Assembly: GCA_964532595.1 (NCBI GenBank)
Contig: CAZHIQ010000001.1
Span: 1 to 64,000, forward strand
From: Chryseosolibacter sp964532595
GTDB lineage: Bacteria > Bacteroidota > Bacteroidia > Cytophagales > Cyclobacteriaceae
Reading direction: 5' to 3'
DNA: 64,000 nucleotides
Shown piece after piece: positions 25,101-32,868 of this stretch. A program made the position numbers and the translations under genes. Numbering within the stretch: position 1 is the first letter of the stretch; the number at the start of each line of letters is the position of its first letter. The notes beneath the pieces were generated by a model. That model saw only the letters and a program-made list of their open reading frames with translations, had not been told where the DNA came from and ran no database searches.

Positions 25101-26351
25101 ATGCAGACTGCTCAAAAAACTGCTTCCAGCCCGATTGATGTTGAAGCTATACGGAAGCAATTCCCCGTGCTTCATCAGCAAGTCAACGGTAAGGATCTCG
25201 TATACTTCGACAACGCAGCTACCAGTCAGAAGCCGCAGTGCGTTATCGATGCCCTGATCGGCTACTATACGGGATACAATGCCAATATCCACCGGGGTAT
25301 TCACACCCTGGCTGAGAAAGCCACACAGGCATACGAAGCAACCCGCGAAACAGTCCGGCAGTTTATCAACGCCGAATCGGCCGACGAGATCATCTTTACC
25401 CGAGGCGTCACCGAAAGCATCAACCTTGTCGCGGCTACCTTTGGAAAAGCATTTGTCAAAGAGGGCGACGAAATCATTATCTCGACTCTTGAGCACCACT
25501 CGAACATCGTTCCCTGGCAGCTTGTCTGCGAGGCTACGGGAGCTCAACTCAAGGTCATCCCTATTCTGCGGAGCGGCGAACTTGATATGGAAGTGTATCG
25601 CCGAACGCTCTCGCCGCGCACGCGGCTGGTAGCAACCAACCATGCTTCCAACAGCCTTGGTACGATCAACCCTGTCAAGGAAATCATAAGTCTGGCGCGC
25701 GCCGCCGGCGCTGCGGTACTGATTGACGGCGCGCAGGCAGGAGCTCACCTCGAAATTGACGTCCGCGATCTCGACTGCGACTTTTACTGTCTCTCTGCCC
25801 ATAAAATGTACGGTCCGACCGGTACCGGTATTCTGTACGGAAAGCGGGCGTGGCTCGAGAAAATGCCTCCCTATCAGGGGGGTGGCGAGATGATTAAGGA
25901 CGTGACGTTCGAAAAGACAACTTACAACGACCTGCCCTATAAGTTCGAAGCGGGAACGCCCAATATTGCCGATGTGGTCGCGTTCAAGGCCGCCATCGAG
26001 TTTATCCAGAATATTGGTCGCGAGAACATTGCAGCCCATGAACAGGATCTGCTGCATTACGCAACGGAACGCCTGCAGAAGATAAAGGGAATTACTCTGG
26101 TAGGGACAGCCGCCCACAAAGTCGGCGTTGTAGCCTTCACGGTAAAAGACATCCACCACTTCGACGTGGGGCAAATGCTTGACACACGCGGAATTGCCGT
26201 ACGCACAGGGCACCATTGTACACAGCCCCTGATGGAGTGTTACGGCATCGAAGGAACTGTGCGGGCGTCGTTCGCCGTTTATAATACAAAAGCGGAAATC
26301 GATAAGCTGGCAGAGGGCCTGGAGCGGGTGATCGCCTTTATGCAGAAGTAA
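25101..26351 (+). CDS. sufS: cysteine desulfurase SufS
   Basis: A 416-residue PLP-dependent cysteine desulfurase that removes sulfur from cysteine as a persulfide. The PLP lysine is in SAHKMYGPTGTG near residue 230. The persulfide-forming cysteine is in RTGHHCTQPLMECYG near residue 372. Other family blocks are YFDNAATSQKP and LEHHSNIVPWQ. It should hand sulfur to SufE, encoded 3 bp downstream. The opposite strand carries a 616-codon open frame over this region, judged to be a shadow. Confidence 0.96.
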   Translation: MQTAQKTASSPIDVEAIRKQFPVLHQQVNGKDLVYFDNAATSQKPQCVIDALIGYYTGYNANIHRGIHTLAEKATQAYEATRETVRQFINAESADEIIFTRGVTESINLVAATFGKAFVKEGDEIIISTLEHHSNIVPWQLVCEATGAQLKVIPILRSGELDMEVYRRTLSPRTRLVATNHASNSLGTINPVKEIISLARAAGAAVLIDGAQAGAHLEIDVRDLDCDFYCLSAHKMYGPTGTGILYGKRAWLEKMPPYQGGGEMIKDVTFEKTTYNDLPYKFEAGTPNIADVVAFKAAIEFIQNIGRENIAAHEQDLLHYATERLQKIKGITLVGTAAHKVGVVAFTVKDIHHFDVGQMLDTRGIAVRTGHHCTQPLMECYGIEGTVRASFAVYNTKAEIDKLAEGLERVIAFMQK

Positions 26352-26354
26352 ACA

Positions 26355-26837
26355 ATGAAGACCGCCCCGAAATGGGCGACAAACCTGAAAGCGCTGTTCG
26401 CGATGACAATAGACCAGATCCAGGACGAGATTATCAGCGACTTTTCCCTGCTCGACGGGGATATGGAGATGACCGTCTTTTATATCATGGAGCTTGGCCA
26501 GAAGCTGCCCGATATGCCTGAAGAAGCAAAAACCGACGACAATATCGTCAAGGGATGCCAATCGAAAGTATGGCTCACCGCTTCCCTGACCGACAACAAG
26601 GTATTCTTCCAGGCTGATAGCAATACTGCTATTACAAAAGGCCTGGTGAGTCTGCTGACACGGGTTTTCAACGGCCAAACTCCCGACGATATTCTGAAAG
26701 CGGATTTGTATTTCATGCACCGCATCGGTATGGAACGCTTTATCGGTACGCAACGATCAAACGGCTTTGCTGCGATGATCAAGCAAATGAAACTTTATGC
26801 TCTGGCGTTTAAAACCAAAATGGAAGTGAAGTCATGA
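26355..26837 (+). CDS. sufE: SufE sulfur acceptor protein
   Basis: A SufE-family sulfur shuttle that takes persulfide from SufS and delivers it to SufB. The acceptor cysteine is in NIVKGCQSKVWL, and the C-terminal FIGTQRSNGFAAMI is also typical. The first ATG at 26355 follows sufS by 3 bp, but homology begins at the second ATG at 26403 (MTIDQIQDEIISDFS). The true protein may therefore be 144 rather than 160 residues. The stop overlaps the next start by ATGA. Confidence 0.93.
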   Translation: MKTAPKWATNLKALFAMTIDQIQDEIISDFSLLDGDMEMTVFYIMELGQKLPDMPEEAKTDDNIVKGCQSKVWLTASLTDNKVFFQADSNTAITKGLVSLLTRVFNGQTPDDILKADLYFMHRIGMERFIGTQRSNGFAAMIKQMKLYALAFKTKMEVKS

Positions 26838-27187
26838 GTGAGAACAATTCTTCAAACGAGCAAACCGCCTCGCAAGCCAGCATTCCCGATCTCCAGGACA
26901 AGGTATTGCAGGCGATAAAGAGGGTGTACGATCCGGAAATACCTGTTGACATATACGAGCTGGGATTGATTTACGAAGTCAACATCTACCCGGTGAACAA
27001 TGTCTACGTGCTGATGACACTCACATCGCCGTCGTGTCCTTCGGCCGAAGTTATTCCGGGCGAAGTGGAACAGCGACTTCGTGAAATTCCCGGCATTAAT
27101 GAGGTAAAGGTGGAAGTCACTTTCGATCCGCCGTACTCACAGGAGATGATGAGTGAGGCAGCCAAGCTGGAACTCGGATTTATGTAA
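26834..27187 (+). CDS. sufT: SufT-type DUF59/MIP18 Fe-S maturation factor
   Basis: A 117-residue MIP18 (DUF59) domain protein. The core runs YDPEIPVDIYELGLIY, then LTSPSCPSAEVIPGEVEQ, then VEVTFDPPYS, with the single conserved Cys in the SCP motif. Homologues named SufT help mature Fe-S enzymes. Start and stop overlaps show coupling with sufE. A longer multidomain relative (ApbC with a DUF59 domain) is encoded at 46 kb. Confidence 0.9.
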   Translation: MSENNSSNEQTASQASIPDLQDKVLQAIKRVYDPEIPVDIYELGLIYEVNIYPVNNVYVLMTLTSPSCPSAEVIPGEVEQRLREIPGINEVKVEVTFDPPYSQEMMSEAAKLELGFM

Positions 27188-27216
27188 TGCGTTTTACTAT
27201 ATAAAATACCAAGACT

Positions 27217-27633
27217 ATGTATCCTGAACAACTCGTGGCGCCAATGCGCACGGATCTTACATCTGCAGGATTCCGCGAATTGCGGACAACCGAGGAAGTG
27301 GACAACGAACTGAAGAACCAGAAAGGCACCACACTGCTGGTGATCAACTCCGTTTGTGGTTGCGCAGCCGGCGCGGCACGTCCCGGAATCAAGTGGGCGC
27401 TGCAGCAAGCAAGCCGAAAACCCGATGCGTTGACTACGGTTTTCGCCGGGGTTGACAAGGAAGCGGTTGCCCGTGCCCGTGAGTACACCCTGCCTTATCC
27501 TCCCTCCTCGCCTTCAATCGCTTTGTTTAAAGATGGCGAACTCGTACACTTTGTCGAGCGTCATCACATCGAAGGACGGAACGCGCAGATGATAGGCGAA
27601 CACCTTTTGGCGGTATTCGAAGAATACTGCTGA
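27217..27633 (+). CDS. brxB: bacilliredoxin, BrxA/BrxB (YphP) family
   Basis: A 138-residue thioredoxin-fold protein with the CGC redox motif in NSVCGCAAGAARP (near residue 47). Firmicute homologues remove bacillithiol from oxidised proteins. In Bacteroidota the gene is commonly linked to suf. It may protect or reduce thiols of the Suf proteins, but this is inference. It closes the suf run and is followed by a strong bidirectional terminator. Confidence 0.9.
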   Translation: MYPEQLVAPMRTDLTSAGFRELRTTEEVDNELKNQKGTTLLVINSVCGCAAGAARPGIKWALQQASRKPDALTTVFAGVDKEAVARAREYTLPYPPSSPSIALFKDGELVHFVERHHIEGRNAQMIGEHLLAVFEEYC

Positions 27634-27649
27634 GGTCGCCGCGAAAAGC

Positions 27650-27686
27650 AAAAAAAAAAGAGACCCCGATGGGTCTCTTTTTTTTG
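27650..27686. terminator. bidirectional intrinsic terminator
   Basis: GAGACCC-CGAT-GGGTCTC with an A-tract before and a T-tract after gives a strong hairpin usable on both strands. It ends the suf operon and the convergent epimerase gene. Confidence 0.9.
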
Positions 27687-27699
27687 CTCCATGCATGTA

Positions 27700-28620
27700 T
27701 CAGAACGTAAACTTCTGCAAGAACTCCGTCAGTTCTTCTTTCAGGCTTCGGTTATTGCGAATGCCGAGGGTATCGGTAATAAGCGGATTAACCTTCACAT
27801 TGAGCTCGTGTAGCCGCAGATGCTGATTGATGAAGATAAACTCCAGGTCGGGAATCAACTCCTTCAGCACGTCGAGAATGTCGATTACCTTCAGGTTCTT
27901 ATCAACGATGTTGTACACATCACTGGGCAGGTCGGCAGTCAGCAGGTTGTCGAGCGCCCTAGCCACCATGTCGATATGAATAAATGTGCGCGATTGTTTT
28001 CCGTCGCCCTGGATTGTGATCAGGCGATTGAAATTCGCTTCAAAAATAAACTTGTTGATAACGGCGTCGAAGCGCATGCTCTTGCTGTAGCCGTATACGT
28101 TACCACATCGCATGATGTACGTATCGATCTTGCCTATCAGACGGCGTACATGCTCCTCACCGCGGAGTTTCGAGACCGCGTAGAACGTCTGAGGCTCGGG
28201 TGGCTTATCTTCATGGGCAGGCATGTTGGAGGAGCCGTATACCCCCGTACTGCTCGTATAGATGAAGCGCTTCACGTCACTGGCCTCCACCGCATAGACG
28301 AGCTCGGCCGTGCCCCAGTGATTTACCTGTTCATAAGCGTGGGCGTCGGCATTGGCAAAAGGAGTGGTCACCTTTGCCGCCAGGTGATAGACAACATCTA
28401 CCCCTTTCAACGTTTTCTTCAGGGCACGCGAATCAAGCAATTCGCCTTTGATGAACTTGATCTTCTGATGATTCTTCAGACGAAGTCCGAGAAACAGATT
28501 ATAATTCAGTCGGCTTAGATTATCAAAGATAACAACCTCTTTCACCAGAGGATTGTTGACCAGCAGCGTGACGAGCTCGGTTCCGATATAGCCGGCTCCG
28601 CCGGTAACGAGTACTTTCAT
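27700..28620 (-). CDS. NAD-dependent sugar epimerase/dehydratase (extended SDR)
   Basis: A 306-residue extended short-chain dehydrogenase. The N-terminus holds the Rossmann motif TGGAGYIG at residues 6-13. The catalytic S/Y/K set is in YTSSTGVYG and YAVSKLRGE. QGDGKQSRTFIHIDMV is the usual nucleotide-sugar contact region. Members act on NDP-sugars such as UDP-glucose. The exact reaction is not evident, and no glycan genes adjoin it. Its neighbour upstream in the same direction is cysH (46-bp gap), so the two could share a transcript. Confidence 0.88.
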   Translation of the reverse strand: MKVLVTGGAGYIGTELVTLLVNNPLVKEVVIFDNLSRLNYNLFLGLRLKNHQKIKFIKGELLDSRALKKTLKGVDVVYHLAAKVTTPFANADAHAYEQVNHWGTAELVYAVEASDVKRFIYTSSTGVYGSSNMPAHEDKPPEPQTFYAVSKLRGEEHVRRLIGKIDTYIMRCGNVYGYSKSMRFDAVINKFIFEANFNRLITIQGDGKQSRTFIHIDMVARALDNLLTADLPSDVYNIVDKNLKVIDILDVLKELIPDLEFIFINQHLRLHELNVKVNPLITDTLGIRNNRSLKEELTEFLQKFTF

Positions 28621-28666
28621 TAAAATCCTAAAGTATTACAGTGTTCGTGCTAAGTTATCCTTAATA

Positions 28667-29323
28667 TTATTTTCCAACCAGGTCGGTGTGGAGTCCGCAC
28701 TCAACCTTGTTCATTCCAAACCAGCGCGCTTCGCGCTCCTGCATCTCAGGATCGAGTTTGCGCGTACAAGGCTCACAACCAATGCTCACATAGCCTTTCT
28801 CCTCGAGCGGATGCCGGGGAAGATTGTATTCCTTTTGGTACTGCCAGATCATCTTGGCATTCCAGTCAAGCATCGGATGGAAACGCATACAACCGTGTTT
28901 AGCGGGTTGTTCAATCTTCATCGCTGCGCGTACAGCACTCTGATCCGCGCGGACACCATTGATCCAGACGTCATGCGCCATGAGGATCGCATCCATAGGC
29001 TGAGTCTTGTTCAGGTAGCAACAGTGGTCAGGATCGGAAGCAAAAAGCAACCGTCCATCGACGTCACGCTGCATGAACTTCGGGACGTCCGACTTTAAAT
29101 CAACGGTCTTGATACCGAACATTTCCGTAACCTGATCGCGAAACTGAACGGTTTCAGGGAAGTGGTATCCGGTGTTGATGAAATAAACGGGAATTGACTT
29201 GTCAATCCGGCTGAGGATGTGCAGCAATACGAGGCTGTGCGACTGAAAAGAGGAAGTAGTAAACAACGACTTTTCCTGCGTGCGGTATTCCTGTAGCTTA
29301 TCCTTTATCTGCTCAAATGTCAT
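28667..29323 (-). CDS. cysH: phosphoadenylyl/adenylyl-sulfate reductase
   Basis: A 218-residue reductase of assimilatory sulfate reduction that converts (P)APS to sulfite. The catalytic cysteine is in the C-terminal ECGLHTD. Two cysteine pairs, HCCYLNK and GCEPCTR, are the 4Fe-4S ligands that mark the APS-reducing, thioredoxin-dependent type rather than the cluster-free PAPS type. The N-terminus contains a typical substrate loop. The rest of the sulfate assimilation set is not in the window. An exact -7 element lies about 85 bases upstream. Confidence 0.93.
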   Translation of the reverse strand: MTFEQIKDKLQEYRTQEKSLFTTSSFQSHSLVLLHILSRIDKSIPVYFINTGYHFPETVQFRDQVTEMFGIKTVDLKSDVPKFMQRDVDGRLLFASDPDHCCYLNKTQPMDAILMAHDVWINGVRADQSAVRAAMKIEQPAKHGCMRFHPMLDWNAKMIWQYQKEYNLPRHPLEEKGYVSIGCEPCTRKLDPEMQEREARWFGMNKVECGLHTDLVGK

Positions 29324-29404
29324 CGACGCAATCTTTAGGTGTTTCCGCGTCCTGTTGTGTTGTTTATCTCAACCACCTGTAGTCTTCCACAGGGCACGAA
29401 CCTT

Positions 29405-29412
29405 CAAAAATA
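29405..29412 (-). promoter_or_regulatory. -7 promoter element of cysH
   Basis: On the minus strand TATTTTTG matches TAnnTTTG exactly, 81 bases upstream of the cysH ATG. That leaves a leader of roughly 75 nt, longer than the short leaders seen elsewhere here. The rest of the 29324-29536 gap shows only A/T-rich sequence and no gene. Confidence 0.4.
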
Positions 29413-29536
29413 GCGAATCCTCAAAAAATCGGTTGATCGAACCCTGGGTGTTTTGCATTTTTTTACTCAAACGTTTGTTTCGCCGGAAAAAGGGTACTGT
29501 TTTGCAGATTGTCGGCGTTTTGAATTTCTTTAGAGC

Positions 29537-30625
29537 ATGAACCCCCAAACGGCAGCCTTTACCTGCACCTACAGCCCCAATATGCCGGAGCTGTTAACCC
29601 GACTGAATTGCTCCCTGGCCATAAGTACCTATCAGGCAGGAAAAATCGTCTTCATCAGCGCTACATCGAACGATCGGCTCGTTCAGTTGCCACGCACTTT
29701 TCCCAAACCGATGGGTATAGCAACGGGCGACTCCCGCCTTGCTGTAGCTACGTTATCGGAAGTAGTCGTCTTTAACAATGCGAGCCGAATGGCTCCGAAC
29801 TATCCAAAACGTCCTGGGACTTACGACGCCCTTTTTCTTCCGCGCGCTACGTACTATACGGGTGAGATCGATATCCACGATCTCCACTGGTGCGGAGATC
29901 GTTTACTGGCCGTTAATACACGCTTCAGCTGCCTGGCCTGGATTGATCATCAATACAGCTTCACGCCTTTCTGGAAGCCGTATTTCATATCGGACCTTGC
30001 TCCCGGGGATCGATGTCACCTCAACGGCGTGGCTTTCGAGAACGACGAGCCGCGTTTTGTGACCGCCCTGGGGAGCACTGACACGCCGGAAGGCTGGCGT
30101 TCCAATCGTCTGAAAGGGGGCGTCGTAGTGGAAACGTCGACCAACAGTCTTGTTGCCACTGAACTGGCGATGCCTCATTCCCCGCGCCTCTACGACGGAA
30201 AGCTCTGGGTACTGGAGTCAGCAACGGGGCGACTTCTCTGTATTGATCCCCGGAATGGGAAGAAAGACGTCGTGCTTTCGCTCAACGGATTTGTCCGGGG
30301 CATGGATCGCTTCGGCGATTTCGTTTTCATCGGCCTGTCGAAGATTCGCAGGAATTCGGATTCATTCAAGGATTTACCCGTCTCGTCAAAATCGTTGTTT
30401 TCAGGTGTAGTCGTTGTACACCTTCCGACAACGAAGGTAATCGGGCATCTTCAGTACACCGATAGTGTTGAAGAAATTTACGATGTGCGGGTGATGCCGG
30501 CGATGCGTCGCCCTACAATTCTCAACCATCTGAACGACGATCACCGCATAGCAGTAACCACCCCGGACGCCGACTACTGGGCTGTAATCAATTCCGACCA
30601 TGACAACGCTGACCGATATTCTTGA
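29537..30625 (+). CDS. TIGR03032 family protein (beta-propeller-like)
   Basis: A 362-residue soluble protein matching the uncharacterised TIGR03032 family. Typical features are LTRLNCSLAISTYQAGK near the N-terminus, LPRTFPKPMGIA, and a later SPRLYDGKLWVLESATG block. The alternating beta pattern suggests a propeller fold. The 3' end overlaps the acyl carrier protein gene by 26 bp, and that gene overlaps the P450 gene, so the three are a coupled unit. Family members are unassigned functionally. Genomic linkage to carrier proteins hints at a role in a small biosynthetic pathway. Confidence 0.85.
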   Translation: MNPQTAAFTCTYSPNMPELLTRLNCSLAISTYQAGKIVFISATSNDRLVQLPRTFPKPMGIATGDSRLAVATLSEVVVFNNASRMAPNYPKRPGTYDALFLPRATYYTGEIDIHDLHWCGDRLLAVNTRFSCLAWIDHQYSFTPFWKPYFISDLAPGDRCHLNGVAFENDEPRFVTALGSTDTPEGWRSNRLKGGVVVETSTNSLVATELAMPHSPRLYDGKLWVLESATGRLLCIDPRNGKKDVVLSLNGFVRGMDRFGDFVFIGLSKIRRNSDSFKDLPVSSKSLFSGVVVVHLPTTKVIGHLQYTDSVEEIYDVRVMPAMRRPTILNHLNDDHRIAVTTPDADYWAVINSDHDNADRYS

Positions 30626-30875
30626 TATTCTGAAGGAGGTAATTGCTGAGGAGATCGCATCAACTCCTGATCAGGTGGACGAGCACGCCACCTTTCACGC
30701 TCTGGGTCTTGACTCGATCAGCGCTATTGTGGTGCTGGACTACGTAGAGCGAAAGCTGGGGTTGGCGATCAATCCCATCAGTTTCTGGGACTATCCCACT
30801 CCTCACTTGCTCGCCGACTATTTGCTCAGCCAGCAAGCCGCCGACAACGGAGACGGTGACAAGAAAGCGCTCTAA
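30600..30875 (+). CDS. acyl/peptidyl carrier protein
   Basis: A 91-residue stand-alone carrier protein. The phosphopantetheine attachment site is S39 in LGLDSISAIVV, and helix II and III residues (YVERKLGLAINPISFWDYPT) match ACP/PCP folds. It is not the housekeeping fatty-acid AcpP, which would sit among fab genes and have a more acidic sequence. Its coupling to a P450 gene suggests it presents a tethered acyl or aminoacyl substrate for oxidation. No adenylation, ketosynthase or thioesterase gene adjoins it. Confidence 0.9.
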   Translation: MTTLTDILDILKEVIAEEIASTPDQVDEHATFHALGLDSISAIVVLDYVERKLGLAINPISFWDYPTPHLLADYLLSQQAADNGDGDKKAL

Positions 30876-32130
30876 ACAGGTATCCGTGAAGGCCAATACA
30901 CCCACAGGACCACACAATCTCTGGCGACCGCTGACGGCGGAGAACGTCCGCAACCCTTACCATATGTACCGGGCCCTGCGAGAGCAAGACCCGGTTCACC
31001 TGTCGCAAACAGGGGAGTACATCCTCACGCGCTACGACGATATCCGTTACATTCTGAAGAACCCCTCGTTTCGCAGCGGTAATCGTCTTGACTGGCTGCG
31101 GCGCGGTGTTGCCTATCTCGAAAACAAAGAGGAAGACTTGCGCGCTATCCGCGATGCCATGAATTCATTCGTACTCATGCTTAACGGCGAGCAACACCGG
31201 AGAATCAGAACCTTTATCTCCAAAGCATGGCACAACCGCGAGGTAGACACGATCATTCAGGAAAACATTTTCAATCTATTGAAATCCCTCAGCGGGAAAA
31301 AGACAATTGACGTCGTCTCCGAGTTCGCTCAGCCCCTCCCCGTTTACACCATCTCACGAATTCTCGGTATTCCTGTGTCCGACTGCCGGAATCTCATAGA
31401 GTTGGGGATGTCGATGACAAAGGCGCTTGATCTGTATATCACGCTGAAGGACATGGTTCGGATCGACAACGCTGCGCGGGAGTTTATCGCCTTCTTCTCC
31501 GACCAGATAAGGCAGAAGTACGACAAGCCGGACGACGGACTCCTTAGCCAGCTTATCCTGACCAATCGCTCGGAAAACGCCGGACTTACCGACGAGGAGT
31601 TGGTCTCGATCGCCATTTTCCTTTTCACCGCCGGAGAGGATACGACGGCAAGCCTGATTACCAACGCCCTGATGAATCTTCTGATTCGCCCTGTCGAGAT
31701 GGAGAATGTGCGACGACGGCCGGAGAAAATCCCCGCGGTCATTGAAGAGGTCTTGCGTTACGATGCCGTTGTGCATCTCGTCGGACGCATCTGCAGTGAA
31801 CAAACTCCGTTGGGCGACAAAGTGATTCCGGCGGGAGCTACTGTGACGCTGGCCCTGGCGGCAGCCAACCGTGATCCTTTGGTTTTCCCCGAACCCGATG
31901 AATTTATCATCGACCGCACACCCAATCGTCACCTTGCCTTCGGCAGTGGCTCCCACTACTGCCTTGGCGATTGGCTGGGTCGGCGCCAATCCCAACTGGC
32001 CCTGAACGCTATACTCTCCCACTGGCCCAATCTCAAGCTCAACGACCCCGCACCCGATTGGTACGAAAACCTGGCCATCAGGAGAAGAAAATCGCTAATC
32101 GTGAGCCGTGTGCTTGCTTCGCAAGCCTAG
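30856..32130 (+). CDS. cytochrome P450
   Basis: A soluble bacterial P450 of about 424 residues. The I-helix oxygen-binding motif is FTAGEDTTAS, the K-helix ExxR is EEVLRYD, and the heme loop is FGSGSHYCLG with the thiolate C369. The reading frame opens with GTG at 30856, inside the carrier protein gene. A second GTG at 30886 lies just after the carrier protein stop and is equally possible. No ATG exists near the N-terminus. It probably hydroxylates or desaturates a substrate held on the adjacent carrier protein, as known for some P450/ACP pairs. A ferredoxin partner is not present locally. Confidence 0.92.
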   Translation: MTRKRSKQVSVKANTPTGPHNLWRPLTAENVRNPYHMYRALREQDPVHLSQTGEYILTRYDDIRYILKNPSFRSGNRLDWLRRGVAYLENKEEDLRAIRDAMNSFVLMLNGEQHRRIRTFISKAWHNREVDTIIQENIFNLLKSLSGKKTIDVVSEFAQPLPVYTISRILGIPVSDCRNLIELGMSMTKALDLYITLKDMVRIDNAAREFIAFFSDQIRQKYDKPDDGLLSQLILTNRSENAGLTDEELVSIAIFLFTAGEDTTASLITNALMNLLIRPVEMENVRRRPEKIPAVIEEVLRYDAVVHLVGRICSEQTPLGDKVIPAGATVTLALAAANRDPLVFPEPDEFIIDRTPNRHLAFGSGSHYCLGDWLGRRQSQLALNAILSHWPNLKLNDPAPDWYENLAIRRRKSLIVSRVLASQA

Positions 32131-32144
32131 CTGCCCTCCTACTT

Positions 32145-32200
32145 CCCGCCACGGCGGGCACGCGTCATTCCCGCCACGGCGGGCACGCGTAATTCGTCAT
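32145..32200. repeat. REP-like palindromic repeat, two tandem units
   Basis: Two identical palindromes CCCGCCACGGCGGG (32145-32158 and 32170-32183), each followed by CACGCGT(C/A)ATTC and then GTCATTCGTAATCC. They fill the gap between the convergent P450 gene and the next minus-strand gene. This is the same family as the block near position 60. Confidence 0.7.
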
Positions 32201-32213
32201 TCGTAATCCGACC

Positions 32214-32711
32214 TTACACACGAGCTCCCCTGAAGTAGTAGACTCTCAGATGGTGGCCTTTAGGGCTTTTACCGATATAGACCATTCCTGAGGCGGGCCA
32301 TACGGCTTCGTTGCGGTATTGTTTGAGGCGCGGATTTTCCACGAGCGTGATGATGCCGATAGCAGGATCTGCGGTATCCTGGGAATGAATCGACTCGAGG
32401 AAGTCGCGGGTCATGACGAGCAGTTTGGAGGTGAGTCCCGGAACCCGATAGGCGTCGGCGAGCAACAATCGAATAGCGAAGAAATGATGTCCCAGCTGTT
32501 TGACGAAGGCCTTGTAGGCCGTTGAAACGCCTACCACCTGGCCTTCCGCGTTGCGCACAGCGTACACAATCTGTCGAAGGCGCTCATCGGCCTCCGGGCC
32601 CGCGGGGCCGCCATATCGATGCCACAGTTTCAGAATGTCGTTACTGATATCGGTGACATCCCGTTGCCACCGTTCGTCAAAAGAAACTGGGTAGGACTTA
32701 TCGTTCTCCAT
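32214..32711 (-). CDS. hypothetical protein, possible GNAT-like fold
   Basis: A 165-residue soluble protein. The segment QIVYAVRNAEGQVVGVSTAYKAF resembles the beta2-beta3 hairpin of GNAT acyltransferases, and later PRLKQYRNEAVWPASG could be a ligand region. The resemblance is weak, so the fold is a guess. The gene converges on the ACP/P450 unit across a repeat and may or may not belong to it. An exact -7 element sits so close to the ATG that the transcript may be leaderless. Confidence 0.65.
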   Translation of the reverse strand: MENDKSYPVSFDERWQRDVTDISNDILKLWHRYGGPAGPEADERLRQIVYAVRNAEGQVVGVSTAYKAFVKQLGHHFFAIRLLLADAYRVPGLTSKLLVMTRDFLESIHSQDTADPAIGIITLVENPRLKQYRNEAVWPASGMVYIGKSPKGHHLRVYYFRGARV

Positions 32712-32716
32712 GTTAT

Positions 32717-32724
32717 CAAAGATA
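32717..32724 (-). promoter_or_regulatory. -7 element immediately upstream of the 32711 start codon
   Basis: On the minus strand TATCTTTG matches TAnnTTTG exactly and ends 5 bases before the ATG. Transcription would start at or next to the A of the start codon. Confidence 0.45.
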
Positions 32725-32868
32725 CAGACCCGGTCGTATTATCGCCCACCCCTAGGGGGAGGAAACCCTTCGACGGGCAAGAAATTCGACCGATAGAAGA
32801 AATTAGCCGGTTACCGAAAACTTGTCAGGCGAATTTACTTATCATTGTAACGGATTAGACCCCACCCT

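Noticed and set aside
24903..26753. 616-codon open frame on the minus strand across sufD-sufS-sufE
   Set aside because: It is fully antisense to three unmistakable suf genes, has no recognisable motif and shows the Cys/His-rich composition typical of shadow frames.
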